Below, in pieces: positions 22,769-35,180 of a DNA stretch of 64,000 bases (position 1 is the stretch's first letter; each line of letters starts with the position of its first letter). The DNA is from Ophiocordyceps camponoti-saundersi (nom. inval.) (lineage: Eukaryota; Ascomycota; Sordariomycetes; Hypocreales; Ophiocordycipitaceae). The notes under the pieces were generated by a model that did not search any database, was not told the origin of the DNA, and worked only from the letters and a program-made list of their open reading frames with translations. The position numbers and the translations under genes were made by a program. The stretch lies in NCBI GenBank assembly GCA_003339415.1, contig PDHQ01000062.1, forward strand, positions 69,307 through 133,306. Reading direction: 5' to 3'.

Positions 22769-24886
22769 CCGGGCGGGGGCGAGACCGCAATCAGTACATG
22801 CAATGTACATACAACATGGTACATACATACAGCGGGAGCCTCCTGGGCTGGGCTGGGCTGGGCTGAGCTGGGCGGCCGGCCACGGGCCATGCATGCTCCA
22901 TCCGCTTCCCTCCCACACATTTTTCTCTGCAGTTATTAGTGCGATCCGAGCCGGTACCGTTCCCGGGAGGTAGTGGTGGCAGTAGACTAGCAGTACTACG
23001 GATATTGGTAGAGGAGATAGCGGTAGCTGCCCCTCGAAGCCCGACGAGAGGGACATTGACAGTAGGTACATCGGTCAGATGCATCTATCTGGTAGGTAGT
23101 TTTCCCCCAAAACTTGCTCTCCCTTTCTATCACTCCGTCTCTCCATCTAACTATCTCTGTCTCTCTGTCTTTTCATCCCATTTACCCTCTACGGATACCT
23201 CTGTCTCTCTTTCTCTGTCTGTGTCTTTTTTTTTAAATATTTTCACGCACCTTCTTCAGTATGCGCTGCATGTGTGTAGCACAGATGCATGTGAGCGGGC
23301 ATGTCTGTCTGTTAGTACCTCGCCCTAGGTGTACTCACGACAGAAGTACAGGTACATGACAATCGACGCCGTAAAAGTGGCTGCCTGCCTCCCACATCAG
23401 TGACCACAACGTCTCTCTTTCTCATTGGCCAGTTGAGTGATCTGGTGTGGGAAAAGCACTCACTCTCCCACTCAGCCCATCCATTCGTCGCCTGTCAATC
23501 CTTTGACACTCAAGGTTTTGCGCTAGATTGCTGGCGTGGGAATGATCTTCCTGCGAGACGTGTTGTGTTTTGGCTGGCCGTCCGTCGCGTGCACCCTAGT
23601 GGTGCAAATAGCCTATCTGCTAGTGCTAGTCGGCTATCCTCTCCCGACCACCGACTGAGGCTATTATCCTCCCCCCCCCCCTTTGTAAACCTACCCTTAC
23701 GTTTGTGGTGCCACCGAAAAAATTAACTGTGTCTCCTCTCTCTTCCTCCTCAAAATTTCCCTTGCCTCGACTCTCGTCTGCGCGTCGTTGTTGGTCTTGA
23801 CGCTGTTGCCCACCACCACTGCTCCCTATTGCTTGCGGAGTTTGACCCAACGCTGCTGCTGATCACGACACCTATTGTTTTTCTCCTCGTTTTTTTTTGT
23901 TTCCCTCCTCATTCTTCCAGTCCACCCGCGTCACTTCACCGCCGACTATCGGATGACTCTGACTCCGATACTGGTCCACACCATCAATCCTTTGGCTGTT
24001 GTATCCGCAGTATCAGGCGCCGAGCCCGGAGCGAAGCGAAATAATCCGTGCCGCTGCACACAGAGCCTTAGTACTAGTAACCGTAGAGTAGTCTCCACGA
24101 CGCGCGGTCCTAGGTAGGTACTGACACTTCAAAATTAATCGACACAAGGCTGCGGTGAAAAGAGATGCGACAAACTCAACTCATGCGCGTATTGTGTTCA
24201 TAGATACGGATATATCCAGCTCTGTGGCGATAAATTTCAAATTCCTTTCGCCATCCCTACGCACGTAACCGGATCACTTACACCGAGTTGCTGAGACTGG
24301 AGTCGAACTCTACACGTGACCTCGGACCCCTCCACCCCGCGTTGGTTGACGACTCGTATCAAAGACAGCTGATTAGGATGGCCATCTTCATCACGCGTAG
24401 CGCCGAAAAATGTCTTGTTCCAACACGTATTGCTCCGTACCGAGCACACATATGTACATATGGCCGACGAGTGCCGTGGCTTCTCATATGTATGTATGTG
24501 TGTGCAGTATATGTATGTATCCGAGATTATCCACAGGAACATTTTCAAAGACCCAACATCTTAGTCTCGACTTCCCGTCGTCCAAAGTCACACTTGGGAA
24601 TAGCATCAGTTTCTGCATACATACATACACACAAACTTCGTACTCTTTGCGTCTTGAACACGTTGTGCACACGCGAAGAGTGTTCATATCTACCCTATAC
24701 CACCTTTAGCATTGTAAATATGTATGTATGTTAAATGTTAATATAGAATTAGGCTTGTAAGTTGTATGTAATCCGTATGTACGGATTAGCTAAAGTATGT
24801 ATGTACAATGTGCTGTGTCCTTGCAGCTTGTTCGCAGTTGCCGCAGATTCTTAACCTATATTTTGCAAATTATTAGCAATTCCAGT
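22769..24886. other. Gene-free stretch, 2.1 kb
   Basis: Between the H1 promoter and the 5S gene I see a GGGCT tandem run near 22848-22866, CT-rich tracts at 23120-23240, and (TATG)n microsatellites at 24485-24520 and 24715-24735. One GTACGGAT copy is at 24779. No ORF shows a recognisable domain. Confidence 0.5.
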
Positions 24887-25005
24887 ACATACGGCCATAC
24901 CTACTAGAGAACACGGGATCCCGTCCGCTCTCCCCTAGTTAAACTGGTAAGGGGCAGATTAGTAGTTGGGTCGGTGACGACCAGCGAATACCGGCTGCTG
25001 TATGT
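24887..25005 (+). rRNA. 5S ribosomal RNA gene (solitary, dispersed)
   Basis: 119 nt begin ACATACGGCCATACC and end with CTGTATGT. The ends pair to form helix I with one G-U pair. The conserved fungal 5S blocks CGGGATCCCGTCCGCTC and GATTAGTAGTTGGGTCGGTG, and the following ACCAGCGAAT, are present in the right order and spacing; the second block is the internal control region bound by TFIIIA. A TATA-like TATATTTT lies about 30 nt upstream, as in Neurospora 5S genes, and a T5 run follows immediately as Pol III terminator. Helix II has some weakened pairs (a C-A and a U-G), so it could be a minor variant. It is not next to other rRNA genes, as expected for dispersed filamentous-fungal 5S genes. Confidence 0.88.
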
Positions 25006-26006
25006 TTTTGCATTTCATTTTTAGCCCCCCTGCCATAACAGGGTTCTCCTTTATCAACTACCTAGTGTTGTGAGTTCTGCAACTTTGAAAGCGGACTAAA
25101 TCTTCTTACACCTCTTCTTCATGCGTGGAACTATTATACAAATTTGTCACTGTTCATATATATATATATATGATACATATGTGCATTTTTAGGCATTCAT
25201 TCGTGTCAACTTCCTGTCTAGTATACATACGCAGGCAGGTAAGTATCATCGTCTATCCATGAGTCTCTTGCATCACCACTTATCTGTACGACACATGCTT
25301 GTAACCCGATCCCGATTCGCGATCTGCTTGCCATCTCCAGCGAAGAACTACGGTGGTCTTCACTTGGTCAAAATGTTTGATTGGATGCAGAGAGCCTGTA
25401 CATATGTACATACATATATCAGAAAAGGCTGCACTGCCTCTGTAACGGACAGCCACCAAGCTAGAGAGGAGTTTCTTAACACGTATCCGTATGTAGTATG
25501 TATGAACTCAGGAGGCAGTCAGAACGTACCTACACTGAGGCTACACCATACATACATACCTACATATCCGTACATACTATCTGTACACCGTCCTAACGTC
25601 CGTAGTACATTCATACCTACCACCTACCTACCTACCTACATGCATAGAGGAGGTTGAAAAAAATGTCGATGTTCCGTCGCTGAATCGTCGTCAGCCGCAA
25701 AGTAGCGTATATCCTGTCCTCGCAGAATAATACGTGCGACCAAGATAAGGGATACTTGCATGCCGGAGAACAAAAGCCCCCGATCCGGGGCACCCGCCAA
25801 TGAGCGACGAAACGCCAATCTGGCCAGCGAGGCACGATCGCACCGCCGACAAAAACGAGCTGTTCGACGGGATGGAAGCTCTCGTCGGCCGCTAAAACCG
25901 CTTCAGTTGATTCCGCTCATCGCTATTAGTCTTTCCCTCACCCGGTGCATGCTTCGAACGGCTCGAGACCGACGACGGAACGCCCTGCAGCAAGCCGCGG
26001 TTCGCC
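25006..26006. other. Gene-free stretch, 1.0 kb, with SEC24 promoter at its right end
   Basis: It holds (TA)n near 25156-25170, many CATA and CTAC repeats between 25390 and 25640, and one ATCCGTAC copy at 25566. The last few hundred bases are GC-rich and presumably carry the SEC24 promoter and leader. Confidence 0.5.
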
Positions 26007-29000
26007 ATGTCCGACTACTCGCAGTATCACGCTCTCGGCCAGGGCATGGGTAATGATCCCAACGATCCGAATCGTCAAAGAGCTCTTGGCGTAGGCCAGC
26101 CGCCCTATCAACAGCAGGGAGCCCCATATGGCGCTGCCGCTGTGCCGCCGTATGGGAGCCATCCAGCCACCGGCCTCCCGCAGAGCCAAAGCTTTCAAGG
26201 AGGTCAGTTAGACGACGCGTCTCTGGCCGCGCAGATGGGCAGCATGAATATAGCACCAGCCGCAGATGGACATGGCACCCGCAAGAAGAGAAGAGACCGG
26301 CATGCCTATCACGTGGTCGAGCCGACAGGCTCTTCGCAGGCCTTTAACGGCATGCCGCCTCCCGACGTCGCGGGTAGCCAGTTCATGCCCGCCGGTGTTG
26401 GTCAGTTCGGAAACGCACAACAGGCCAACCCGAACCAGTTTCCCGTTCCCGTCGGGGCCTCGTTCAGCCCGGGAGGCTTCGTGGCCGGCAACGGCTCTAC
26501 CGATGACGCGGCGGCAACCATCGCGCCGGCCGGCCAATCCAAAGTCTCCCAGGACGATATGCCAAGCGTGCCTCTTGCGCGGGATGTGGCTCAGCAGCAC
26601 TGTCTCCGCAACATCTATCCTACCTTTGAGCGCCATGTCCCTCCTCCCTCGACCGTGTCTTTTGTGGCCTTCGACCAAGGCAACGCGTCGCCCAAATTTG
26701 CCCGCCTCACGCTCAACAACATTCCCGCCACGGCCGACGGCCTGCAAGCCACGGGACTACCTCTCGGTCTACTCCTGCAACCCCTCGCGCCTTTGCGGCC
26801 AGGAGAGGCAGAAATCCCCGTGCTGGACTTTGGAGACGCCGGCCCGCCACGATGCCGCAGGTGCCGCGCCTACGTCAACCCCTTCATGATGTTTCGCTCC
26901 GGGGGCAACAAGTTCGTCTGCAATCTCTGCACGCATCCCAACGACACGCCCACCGAATACTTTTGTGCTACGACGCCACAAGGCGCACGGGTCGACCGCG
27001 ATCAGCGTCCGGAGCTCCATCGCGGTACCGTCGAGTTCGTCGTGCCCAAAGAGTACTGGACGAGAGACCCTGTCGGATTGCGCTGGCTGTTCATCATAGA
27101 CGCGACTCAGGAGTCGTACAACAAGGGCTTCATGGAGACGTTTTGCGACGGTATCCTGAATGCTCTGTACGGAGGCGAGGGCCAAAAAGCGGAGCAAGGT
27201 GGCGAGCCGAAGAAGAAGATAGCCAAGGGTGTCAAGGTCGGCTTCATGACATACGACAAGGATATCCATTTCTACAACATGAACGTAAGTCCCCCAATCA
27301 CCAGCTTCCGTCTGTCCTGGTAGCCCCAAGTTGACAATGGTCGTTGCGCTGTAGCCCCGTCTAGATCAGGCCCAGATGATGATCATGCCCGATCTGGAGG
27401 ACCCCTTTGTGCCTCTCCATGAGGGCTTATTCGTCGACCCGTACGAGTCCAAGGCGCTCATAACTTCTTTGTTAGCCCGGCTGCCGGAGATGTTTTCTGT
27501 CGTCAAGAATCCTGAGCCGGCGCTATTGGCGGCCCTGAACTCGGCCCTGGCCGCCTTGGAGACGACGGGGGGCAAGATGGTGTGCGCCTGCTCGGCGTTG
27601 CCGACATGGGGACCGGGGCGTCTATTCTTGCGCGACGACGGCAATCACCCGGGCGGCGAGATGGACAAGAAACTGTACTCGACGGAGCATCCGGCCTGGA
27701 AAAAGGTTGCGGAGAAGATGGCAGCTTCGGGCGTCGGCGCCGACTTCTTCCTCGCGGCTCCGTCAGGGGGCTATCTCGACGTTGCGACGATCGGTAAGCA
27801 TCCGCAGGGGGAGGTGAGGAGAAGAGCTGGCTGTGGCTGACGCGACGCGCCCGGAATAGGACATGTGGCCGCGACGACGGGCGGCGAGACGTTTTACTAT
27901 CCCAACTTTATCGCTCCTCGGGACAGCCCGAAGCTGTCGGCAGAGATTGCGCATGCCGTGACGAGAGAAACGGGATTCCAGGCTCTCATGAAGGTCCGGT
28001 GCTCAAACGGTCTGCAGGTTGCCGCGTACCACGGCAACTTTGTTCAGCACACGTTCGGCGCCGACCTTGAGATTGGGGCCATTGACGCGGACAAGGCACT
28101 GGGGGTATCGTTTAGTTACGACGGCAAACTGGACGCGAAGCTTGATGCGCACTTCCAGTCAGCTCTTCTCTACACGACGGCATCGGGCCAGCGCAGAGTG
28201 CGGTGCTCCAACATCATTGCCAGCGTCAGCGAGACGGCCAAGGAGGCGGGCGCGAGGGAGCAGAGCATCCGCAGCTGCATGAAGTTTGTGGATCAGGATG
28301 CCGTCGTGGCCTTGGTGGCAAAGGAGGCCAGCACGAAGCTGGCGACGACGTCGAGCGGCCTCAAGGACGTACGCAACTGGCTAGCCGAGCGAGCCATCGA
28401 CATCATGGCCTGCTATAGGAAGCACTCGGCGCAGCCGCACCCACCGGGCCAGCTGGTGATGCCAGAGCGACTTAAGGAATTCTGCATGTACGTGCTCTGC
28501 CTCGTCAAGTGCAGGGCTTTCAAGGGCGGCATGGAGGGCTCGGATCGGAGGGTGCACGAGCTGCGGATGGTACGGTCGATGGGCTCGACGGAGCTGAGCC
28601 TGTACCTGTACCCTCGCATAATCCCAATCCACAACCTGCAACCGGAAGAAGGCTTCGCCGATGGGGAGACGGGCTCCCTCAAGATGCCTCCGGCGATACG
28701 AGCGTCGTTTAGTCGAGTCGAGCCCGGGGGCGTTTATCTGGTGGATAACGGACAACAGTGCCTGCTCTGGTTCCACGAGCAGACGTCACCCAACCTGGTG
28801 GCGGACCTCTTCGGCGAGGGCAAGGACTCGCTGCAGAGCCTGGACGCGTACACGTCGTCGCTGCCGGTGCTGGAGACGCACCTGAACTGCCAGGTCCGGA
28901 ACATTATGGAGTTTATCAAGACGATGAGGGGATCCAAGGGCATGACGCTGCAGCTGGCCCGTCGCGGCATCGACGGGGCCGAGTATGAGTTTGCGCGGAT

Positions 29001-29258
29001 GCTGATGGAGGACCGGAACAACGAGGCGCAGAGTTACGTGGACTGGCTGGTGCACGTGCACAAGGGCGTACAGCTCGAGGTGAGTCTCTCTCCTTTTTTG
29101 GCCCAACGTCCACAGGGAAAGGTTTGAAATGGCAGAAGCAGAGTGCTAACGGACGATGGATGGGGGTCCAGTTGAGCGGACAGCGCAAGCGAGAAGCCGA
29201 GCACGAGGCGGCGCAGAGCATTGCCAACTTGACGGGGCTGAGACCGTCGTACTGGTAG
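26007..29258 (+). CDS. sec24: COPII coat subunit Sec24
   Basis: Cargo-binding subunit of the COPII inner coat; pairs with Sec23 on ER exit sites. Four exons, 26007-27284, 27355-27793, 27860-29079 and 29172-29258, with GT-AG introns of 70, 66 and 92 nt, encode 1007 residues. The N-terminal 190 residues are the usual disordered Gln/Gly/Pro-rich segment. A zinc finger follows at about residues 284-309 (CRRCRAYVN, then CNLC). The trunk (vWA-like) domain begins GLRWLFIIDATQESY and includes GVKVGFMTYDKDIHFYNMN at the first splice site. The beta-sandwich and helical region have RCSNGLQVAAYHGNF and SFSYDGK, and the gelsolin-like domain GVYLVDNGQQCLLWFHEQT. The C-terminal exon ends IANLTGLRPSYW. The intron 2 junction splits the Gly codon of TIGHVAATTGGETFYYP. 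Length and domain order are normal. Confidence 0.97.
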
Positions 29259-30956
29259 ATTCGTCTGTTGGCCCCCATCTTGCCTATTTGTCCTCTCTTT
29301 CTTGTTCTTGCTTTTGCTTTACGATGCTTCGTGCCGAGGACGCTCTGTGAGGGTCCGGGGACCCGGATCTGCGTCGTCGTCGTCGTCTTGGAGGAGGAAG
29401 AGAATAACTGAAAAGGGTCGAGTATGCCGTACAGCGATTCCGGAGGTCGGTCAGCCAGCAGGCGACGAGCGGCGGGATGGGGAAGAATGAGGTTAGGGGC
29501 GAAGAGTCCAAGACAGGCATCGATCAGCTGTTGAAGGCAGAGGAGGATGGTTGTCTAGTAAAGTCTACAAGACTCCTTGTGATATCGACAAGGTCTAACC
29601 CCCCTTCCCCCCTTTTTTTGTTCCCCTCCCGCTCAACATTCGAACCTGGTACACATGAATCCTCCCCTTGTTCTCGTCATGTCTCGAGGAAGGCATGTTT
29701 AGGTATAGCGAAAGAGGCATGACGATAGGGGGGGGGGGGGAAGAGTTAAGAAAAACATGGCGAAGAATAGGGTGTATCAACATGATGATCGTCCGTCTTT
29801 CCATCTGTAAGTCGTAATCAGTCATCGGTTCATGAAGGATGTCTTGTTCTCATGCCGCGTGACTGTATTTTTCGCCTCCATGCCACAAGTCCACCCATGA
29901 CTGTCCCAAACCCACATCTCACGGAAGGGGAAAAAAGGGGACACGAAAGAAACACAAGTCTTCGGATCATCACAGCCGAGACCTTGTCTAAGGCCTTTTT
30001 TTGTTTGTCTTTTCAGTACGGATAGTTGTTTCAACCTCGACGATTTCACTATTTGAAGTTTCGAATTACCTGTTCCTGTTGCTATTCCCCTCAAGCTCAG
30101 CTGATGAAGAAAATCCCATGCATATAGACACGATAAAGAACGGGGAGGGTGAATGGTGATGCGTCTGTCTCGCCGCAGTTCTTCATCGGGACGTGCGTTG
30201 GGCAAGCTATGTATGTGATGGTACGCTCGCTACCGCGCAACCCCCCCAGAATCCGTAACTGAAACCCTTCTCACTACCGTCGATGGTAAAACATGCAGCC
30301 CGTAATCGGACGAAAATTCACCCAGAGGAAGCCCATCTTCATCACAGTGAGAAAACACATCAAAAGCACGTTTAAAAATTCAAAACAGGAAAGGAAAGGA
30401 AAAGAACGTATAGACGTACAGGGGGGGAGGGGGGGGGGGGGAATAGGGAGCGAGGGAGAGGAGAGGAGAGGAGAGGAGAGGAGAGGCAGGGAAGAGGGAA
30501 AAGAAAAGAAAAAAAGGGCTGTAAAACCCGGGATGGGAAATGGTCGCCGGCTGACCCTCTCTCCTTTCTCCTCCTCCGATATGATATATTCATTCTTTCC
30601 CCTCAATATGCGCAAGCATGTAACCCCCAAGAAACCCGACGAATACGCAGCCGATGCTGGCCCCCTTGACTTCACACCCACCCTTACCAGTTGTTGCCTC
30701 GCGTGGGGCTGAAGGTCAGGAAAAAAGAAAGCATGGTGACGATTCCCTTAGCTGAAGAGTCGACGTGGAGACGGCATGCAGCCAACGAGCCAGGTTGATA
30801 CGTCGGACAAGCCACCCCCGGCTCGACAACCGCTGCGTCGTTTTCTTGCCATCCCTCACCCCCTTCCACCTCCCCTTCTCCCCCCCCCTGCCTGGCTCCC
30901 CCCCCATCCTCATCCTCACTGGGCCGTACTAAACATGTTAGGGAAGAGTAGGGGCT
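29259..30956. other. Gene-free stretch between convergent SEC24 and the PARG-like gene
   Basis: Both neighbours end here. It holds short homopurine tracts (30420-30515, including five GGAGA units), a G-run at 29730-29739, a GTACGGAT copy at 30016, and motif-less ORFs. Presumably two 3' UTRs and spacer. Confidence 0.5.
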
Positions 30957-31997
30957 TCATGACGTGATCATGTTCAGGTCGTATCGCGGATCTGTAGCGC
31001 TGAGGACCCGCTCGATCTCGGCGTCGTCAAAGACTCGCTGGAAGATGCTTATGTCGGTCGGATCGCCGGCTCGGGCTCCTGCCGGACTGAGGGAGGAGGT
31101 CGAGGCCGCGGCCGCGCGCGCCTCTCGCGACTGGCCACTGACAGACCGGTCCCTTCTGGCAATCTCATTGAGAATCATCCTCGTCGTGCTCTGTTCCGCG
31201 TCGTCAAAGGCGAAGACGACGTAGGCAAATCGGCCCCTGAGATCCGGGTCGAAGAGCAAGAGATCGCGCCAGATCTCGGCCACCTCTTGCGGCGGGTTGC
31301 GGCAGCTGTTTCCCAAGCCAAAGTCGCCAATGACAACACGGTCGTAGTTGTGATAGAGGCATATCCCTAGAGCGCCTCGCATCTTACGACGCATCATATC
31401 TCGTTCTTCATCGAACGAGTACCTCGACCCATTTTGATTGAGCTTCGGCCACCGCGTCGGAGGCACCGACACCACCGGCAGGTCAACCCAGCTGTCTAGG
31501 CGGTCGTAGCGGTCGTGGGGGCCCCGCCAGACGACGACCGAGTCTGACAGGATGCCGCCGCCCGAGGGGATGGGGTAGTTGTTCTCCTCTCCCGACGTCG
31601 GGTCCGGCGTCGTGAGAGTGGCTGAAAGGTTGCTCCGTCGACAGAGCTTCTCCTCGTACCCGGAACAGCCCGTCTCCCAGTCGCCTCCCGCCCGGCGCTC
31701 GTTGGCGGCGCAGATGAAGGGGACGCGGATTCGCCGTCCTCCGGCCGCCTGGCTGTCCGAGAGGCTGTAAGAGTCGGCCGCCATGACGGGATCGCCTGCC
31801 ACGAAACGGAAGACGGGCGGGCGTGTGGTGGGAACGAGGCGCCGTATGTCCAGCTCCTCCGCCGGTCGCCGGTAGAGGACGGAATACGGGGGAAATTCAT
31901 GCGCGTGTTGCGAATTGATCAAGGGTATAAAGTTCCTCTTCGTTTCCGCCGCCACGTCGGCCGGCCTCACCCTACCGGTCCTAGAAGCCGGTGGCAT
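30957..31997 (-). CDS. Microbial-type PARG catalytic-domain protein (DUF2263-like), atypical loop
   Basis: A single exon of 346 residues. The fold family is the bacterial/fungal poly(ADP-ribose) glycohydrolase domain, which hydrolyses ADP-ribose polymers. Family landmarks are seen: VPFICAANERRAGGDWETG (residues 92-110), YEEKLCRRSNL (114-124) and YPIPSGGGILSDSVVVWRG. The C-terminal half has YDRVVIGDFGLGNSCRNPP and FAYVVFAFDD. In canonical members the loop reads PGGG followed by QEE; here it reads AGGD and YEE. A related fungal subgroup with GGDW and xEE exists, as I recall it. The first Glu of the EE pair, a catalytic residue in the family, is present, so activity is possible but unproven. The C-terminus before DLNMITS is Ala/Ser-rich. 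It is divergently arranged with the mitochondrial AsnRS gene; no functional link is known. Confidence 0.82.
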   Translation of the reverse strand: MPPASRTGRVRPADVAAETKRNFIPLINSQHAHEFPPYSVLYRRPAEELDIRRLVPTTRPPVFRFVAGDPVMAADSYSLSDSQAAGGRRIRVPFICAANERRAGGDWETGCSGYEEKLCRRSNLSATLTTPDPTSGEENNYPIPSGGGILSDSVVVWRGPHDRYDRLDSWVDLPVVSVPPTRWPKLNQNGSRYSFDEERDMMRRKMRGALGICLYHNYDRVVIGDFGLGNSCRNPPQEVAEIWRDLLLFDPDLRGRFAYVVFAFDDAEQSTTRMILNEIARRDRSVSGQSREARAAAASTSSLSPAGARAGDPTDISIFQRVFDDAEIERVLSATDPRYDLNMITS

Positions 31998-33196
31998 GTC
32001 TGATTTTGCACCAAGACGATTGGATACGATGGTTGAGTGATGCCGGGCAGGGGTTGATGGCGAGCGGGGGCCAATTGATTCATGGACGAGACGACTAGAC
32101 GGGCCTTATATGTAGCCTCTCTAGCTGATCGTCCCTCGGCTGCAGGGAAAGACGCTCTCACCACCACTCAGACGGGCAGAAGCGAGGTGTAGGGATGTTC
32201 GACGACCTGTGCGACCCAGTATGTCGAGGATCTGAATCAGCTGTTTGGAACAGCCTTCTCCAGAGGCGAGAGGCGAGGCAGTCCGCATTCAACGCAAGAG
32301 GAGATGGCGTCGTATCGTCACGCCGCCCAGGAAGAAGCCGGATCTAGGCTTTCGGATGAAGTGCCGGTGGAGAGGCACTAGCAATTTAAACATGGCCGAG
32401 GGGGGAGCATTCGGCGCCCATGGACGGCGATACAACGAGTGGCTGCGCGGCTGGAAGATCTCACAGCATTAGGGCCAAGCCGGGGGGGGGGGGGGGGGGG
32501 AGGAGGGGGAGGGGGACCGTCGGGTGTCGACATCTTAGACATGGACCCTGGGCGGCAGGCTTCCTGGAACCCTGGCATGGGCCACGTCGGTAAGCCGAGG
32601 AGGCCATGGAAGATTCACCGACCCATCTTGATCTGATCTGTGTGGTACCTCATCTCGCCTTGGTCCGATGCCGTGGCATGTAAATGCCTTTCAAGCCCCA
32701 GCACGTCTGAATCCAGAGTCGCATCAAAGGACGGTGAGAGAATGGGAGAAGAGGGGAATAGGAGAGGGGGAGGGGGGCGAGAGTCTGACACGGAGAGGAA
32801 CGAGATTCGGCAGGCCGGGCTGACCGATTCGAGCAATGATCCGAGACTGGGCGAGACACGGAGGCGGAGGAGAAGAGACGACGAGAGCTCGTTGGCATTT
32901 TGGGGGTGGGGGAAATCACTCGGATGCCGGGAGAGGCGCGTCTCCAATGGTGGGCGGCCAGGAGGGTTTATTGGCCAGACGTGAAGAGGCGAGACCAGGT
33001 CGTTGAAAGAAGTGACGTTGTCTTGATGGTTGATATGGAAGAGATGAAAAGTGTCTAGGGTATCCAGCTTGAGCACAATCAATCGAATCAACCACCAAGA
33101 CGGCCGGAGTCACTTTATTCCGCTTTGCAGAGAGGCCTTTTCTTCCCCTTCCCCCTTCAGCCTCTGCTAACGGACTCTTCTGAACGGCAGCTCTCG
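31998..33196. promoter_or_regulatory. Shared 1.2-kb upstream region of the PARG-like and AsnRS genes
   Basis: The two genes are divergent, so both promoters must lie here. A G-run at 32481-32498 and purine-rich DNA at 32735-32780 are the only notable sequence features. ORFs up to about 158 codons cross it on both strands but show no domains. Confidence 0.45.
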
Positions 33197-34923
33197 ATGG
33201 TGACGCCCAAGGCATGGCGTCGACAAGGTTGCCGCCTGCTTGCCTCGCGCTCTTATTCGGCCAGCGCGCCCAATTCGCCGATCCGGAACGTGGCCGACAT
33301 CAAGGCCTGGAAGCCAGCGGTTGACGTGCCGCATGTCGAGGTGTGCGGTTGGGTGAGGTCGGTGCGCAAGAGCTCGGGCGTCCGCTTCGTCGACATTACC
33401 GATGGATCGTCCATGAGGCCGCTGCAGGCCGTCGTCGATAAGGCGCTGTCCGGCGAGTAAGCACTGACATGCCACGCACATCCTTGTTGGCCCGTGGCGG
33501 CAGACAGCTTACCACCAACCCCCCTCCCTCCCCCCCTTTCAAGCATACGACCCGGCGCTGCTGTTCGCCTCAACGGCACTCTCAAGAGTACGTCGAGGGA
33601 CGCTTCTCCGGAGAAAACGGCAGAACGTGTCTCAAATGTCCCATCGTCTGGCTCGGTAGCCAGTCAGACGACGACGCATGAGCTCCACGTTGATCGCGTC
33701 GACGTCTTGGGAGCGTCGGACCCGCGGGTGAGTCCCGGTCGTAGATACGAGAGCGCCTGATGATGACGACTCCCTGACACTTTGCCTTGGGCCCGCAGAC
33801 GTACCCGATTCAGAACAAGTACCAGACGGCCGAGAGTCTGCGCACCATTTCGCATCTGCGATGGCGAACGCCGCTCAACGCGACGCTGCTCCGTCTGCGC
33901 TCCGACGCCATGGCCGTCCTCACCGACTTCTTCTCGGGCCAGGGGTTCCAGCAAACGCACACACCCATCATCACCTCGTCCGACTGCGAGGGCGCGGGGG
34001 AAGTCTTCGTCGTCAAGCCGGACGACTTCTTCAAGAGCCCCAAGTATCTCACCGTCTCGTCGCAGCTTCACCTCGAGGCTCTGGCCCAGTCGCTGGGTAA
34101 GGTGTGGACGCTGTCGCCCACCTTTCGAGCGGAGCGGAGCGATACGTCGCGGCATTTGAGCGAATTCTACATGCTGGAGGCCGAGATGAGCTTTGTCCGA
34201 GACATGGGCGACGTCATGGACCTGGTGCAGTCCATGTTGCGCGCCCTGGCGGCGGGGCTGACCCAACGCCACGCCGCGACGGAACTACACGTCAATAGGC
34301 TCGATTCGCGCGACCCCGCAGAGCGTCTAGCCTTTGCGGAGCTTGCCTCCGGAGACGAGCTGGGGCGGCGGTGGCGAGGCTTGCTCAGTCCGGGGAGGTG
34401 GCCTCGCATCACCTACACCGATGCCTTGGCACGACTGCAAGCCGTCGCCGACCAGTTCGAGCACGAGCCCCTGTGGGGTTGCGCCCTCCAGTCAGAGCAC
34501 GAGAAGTACCTGGCCGAGCAGATGGGTTACAATGAGGCCGAGGACGCGTCGATGCCCGTCTTCGTAACCCACTTCCCGCAAGACATCAAGGCATTTTACA
34601 TGCTGCCTTCGGACTCACCGCCGGCGGCGACGGGCGCGGGCCAGACGGTCGAGTGCTTCGATCTCTTGGTGCCGGGCGTCGGGGAGCTGGCTGGCGGGTC
34701 CCTGCGCGAGCATCGGCTGATGGAGCTCGAGGACAGGATGAGACGGGAGGGACTGGACACAGGAGCCGAGATGGCGTGGTACCTCGACTTGAGACGCTGG
34801 GGCTGTCCTCCTCACGGCGGCTTCGGCGTCGGTTTCGACAGGCTGTTGAGCTACTTGGCTGGTGTGGCCAGCGTCCGCGACGTGGTGCCGTTTCCGCGAC
34901 ACTTTGGCCGCTGCGACTGTTAG
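33197..34923 (+). CDS. slm5: Asparaginyl-tRNA synthetase, mitochondrial
   Basis: Class IIb aminoacyl-tRNA synthetase charging mitochondrial tRNA-Asn. Three exons, 33197-33456, 33544-33727 and 33799-34923, with GT-AG introns of 87 and 71 nt, encode 522 residues. The start at MVTPKAWRRQG opens a basic, Ser/Arg-rich presequence of about 25 residues, consistent with mitochondrial import. The anticodon-binding OB fold follows (VEVCGWVRSVRKSSGVRFVD; GAAVRLNGTLK; HELHVDRVDVLGASDP). Catalytic motif 2 is FRAERSDTSRHLSEFYMLE; motif 3 is GGFGVGFDRLLSYLAG; ITSSDCEGAGEVF is the AsnRS-type amino-acid site. Yeast Slm5 is about the same length. The 3' flank runs straight into a C-tract and N-gap about 100 bases past the stop. 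Confidence 0.95.
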
Positions 34924-35022
34924 TTAGGCGGGGTGACACGACAAGGCGAGGATGGCATTTTCTCTGTCTTTCTCTCTCTGTCTTTCTCTGTCTCTCTCTC
35001 TTTCTTTCTCTCTCTCTTCCTC

Positions 35023-35024
<2 letters not shown>

Positions 35025-35065
<41 letters not shown>

Positions 35066-35113
35066 CCCCCCCCCCCCCCCCCCCCCCCCCNNNNNNNNNN
35101 GGGGGCGGGGGGG

Positions 35114-35180
<67 letters not shown>

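Noticed and set aside
24285..24365. tRNA-like stretch on the minus strand with a GTTCGACTC box-B-like word
   Set aside because: No matching box A, no closable acceptor stem and no cloverleaf could be drawn. At most a very decayed tRNA fragment.
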